From contig JAITKQ010000131.1 in NCBI GenBank assembly GCA_031278295.1, positions 1 through 6,339 on the forward strand: DNA of 6,339 nucleotides. Reading direction: 5' to 3'. Below the pieces are notes generated by a model that saw only the letters and a list, made by a program, of their open reading frames with translations, was not told the DNA's origin and ran no database searches. The DNA comes from Spirochaetaceae bacterium (GTDB lineage: Bacteria > Spirochaetota > Spirochaetia > Treponematales > Breznakiellaceae). This document shows positions 5,429 to 6,339 of this stretch, piece after piece. Position 1 is the first letter of the stretch. Each line of letters begins with the position of its first letter. The translations under genes were made by a program, and so were the position numbers.

Positions 5429-6339
5429 GTGCCCGGATTCATCACGAACCAAAGTGATCTTTTTTCGGAATTGCTAAAAACCTACATCCCCAACTCCAAA
5501 CAGCTTGATTTCCTGGTCGGCTACTTCTATTTTTCCGGCTTTTACGGCATCTACAAGGAAATCGCGGAACGGGATGTGCGAATTCCGGTCGGCATGGAAG
5601 CCGATGTTACCGTCCAACACGCCGTAAGGGAATATGCCGATACGGTTCAAGCCGGCGCGGTTCCATCAAATTTGAAAATCCGTCAAATATTTTATGAAAC
5701 CACAAAAAAAATCATCAACTAGGCTGATATAGCCGACACCAAAGAAGGCGCGGACGCTTTAACATTCTTTGTTGAAAAACTCAAAAACGGAACCCTCGAA
5801 GTCCGTAAAACCAGAGAGCCCGCCCACGCCAAAATGTATGTTTTACAAACAACGATCAACACAGCGAAGGCGGCCATTATCCCGGAAAAGTGATCATCGG
5901 TTCAAGTAATTTGTCTTTTCAGGGCTTGCGGGGCCGCACCGAAGTAAACGCGACTTTCCGCGATGAATCAGACTATACCGAAGCGGCGGAGATTTTTAAC
6001 AAACTCCGGGACGAGGCCGTTTCCCTCGTTGACGCTTTCACGAAAGACGAATTTCTGGAGACCGTCATCGGGCGCACTTGGATAGCGCAGCTTCCCGCTC
6101 CCTATCTCATGTACATCCGGGTGCTGCACGAATATTTTAAGACCAACGCCGAACCCATAAAAACCCCGGACGGGCTTACCCGTAACAAAGACACGCAATA
6201 CATGAACCTTGCCTACCAAACGGACGCGATAAACGACGGCCTTGCCATGCTCAGGCGGCATTCCGGCTGCATTGTGGCCGATGTGGTGGGGCTGGGGAAA
6301 AGTATCATCGGCGTAACCATCGCGGCCAACGCGGGGCTA
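5429..6339 (+). pseudogene. PLD-like nuclease / helicase fusion, broken by TAG and frameshift (3' end outside window)
   Basis: The N-terminal half resembles phospholipase D-fold nuclease domains fused to SNF2/superfamily-2 helicases. These act on DNA and often occur in restriction or defence loci. Seen: VGYFYFSGF (residues 30-38), the half-HKD motif HAK (from base 5825, residue 133) with GSSNLS (from 5899), then LAYQTDAIN typical of the helicase lead-in, and a Walker A-like VVGLGKS (GLGKS at 6289-6303) near the window end. Two lesions are visible. TAG at 5720-5722 stops the frame after 97 residues although the same frame continues sensibly (ADIADTKEGADALTFFVEKL). At TTTT 5841-5844 one T is missing: reading shifts from HAKMYV to FTNNDQHSEGGHYPGKVIIG, which then stays open to 6339. 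The single remaining frame would be a normal protein, so this looks like a recently inactivated gene. Sequencing error is possible for the frameshift, less so for both. The ribosome site is intact. Confidence 0.82.

Noticed and set aside
5968..6261. A 97-codon minus-strand frame opposite the nuclease/helicase gene
   Set aside because: The plus strand carries the recognisable GSSN and Walker A-like motifs in a continuous frame. The minus frame is a shadow.
1..6339. CRISPR arrays, tRNA or rRNA genes, insertion sequences
   Set aside because: No regularly spaced direct repeats, tRNA cloverleaf features, rRNA signature segments or transposase motifs were seen on either strand.

Overview
The window most likely comes from an anaerobic, fermentative bacterium of moderately high GC content. 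The strongest evidence is the C-terminal part of a group A [FeFe] hydrogenase at the left edge. A Treponema-like (spirochaete) origin seems plausible to me from the overall style of the genes, but nothing here proves it and I could not run a search.

Layout. (1) Bases 1-897, plus strand: the end of an [FeFe] hydrogenase catalytic subunit, followed by a textbook intrinsic terminator at 935-969. (2) Bases 970-1471: a gene-poor stretch with several small inverted repeats, a 9-bp direct repeat and a run of 14 C. (3) Bases 1472-5042, minus strand: a tight three-gene unit read right to left. It holds a CcrM/HinfI-type adenine DNA methyltransferase (predicted target GANTC), then a TrkA/KtrA-type potassium-channel regulator whose start overlaps the methyltransferase end by 14 bases, then, after 15 bases, a membrane-anchored TPR-like protein. 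A sigma-70-like promoter at 5051-5079 sits so close to the methyltransferase ATG that the mRNA would be almost leaderless. (4) Bases 5043-5428: a divergent intergenic region rich in palindromes. (5) Bases 5429-6339, plus strand: a PLD-nuclease/helicase fusion gene, broken by an in-frame TAG and a one-base frameshift, and running off the right edge.

How it fits together. The methyltransferase has no cognate restriction enzyme here and closely resembles the alphaproteobacterial cell-cycle regulator CcrM over its full length, including the C-terminal RAMA-type domain. It may be an orphan regulatory methylase. It could also be the survivor of a defence locus whose nuclease/helicase partner is the decaying gene on the other side of the promoter region.

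The most unusual sequence-level signal is in the TPR gene. It carries a cluster of long, perfect inverted repeats inside coding sequence, two with 15-bp arms and others of 11, 10, 9 and 8 bp. I did not see a comparable cluster when reading the neighbouring genes.
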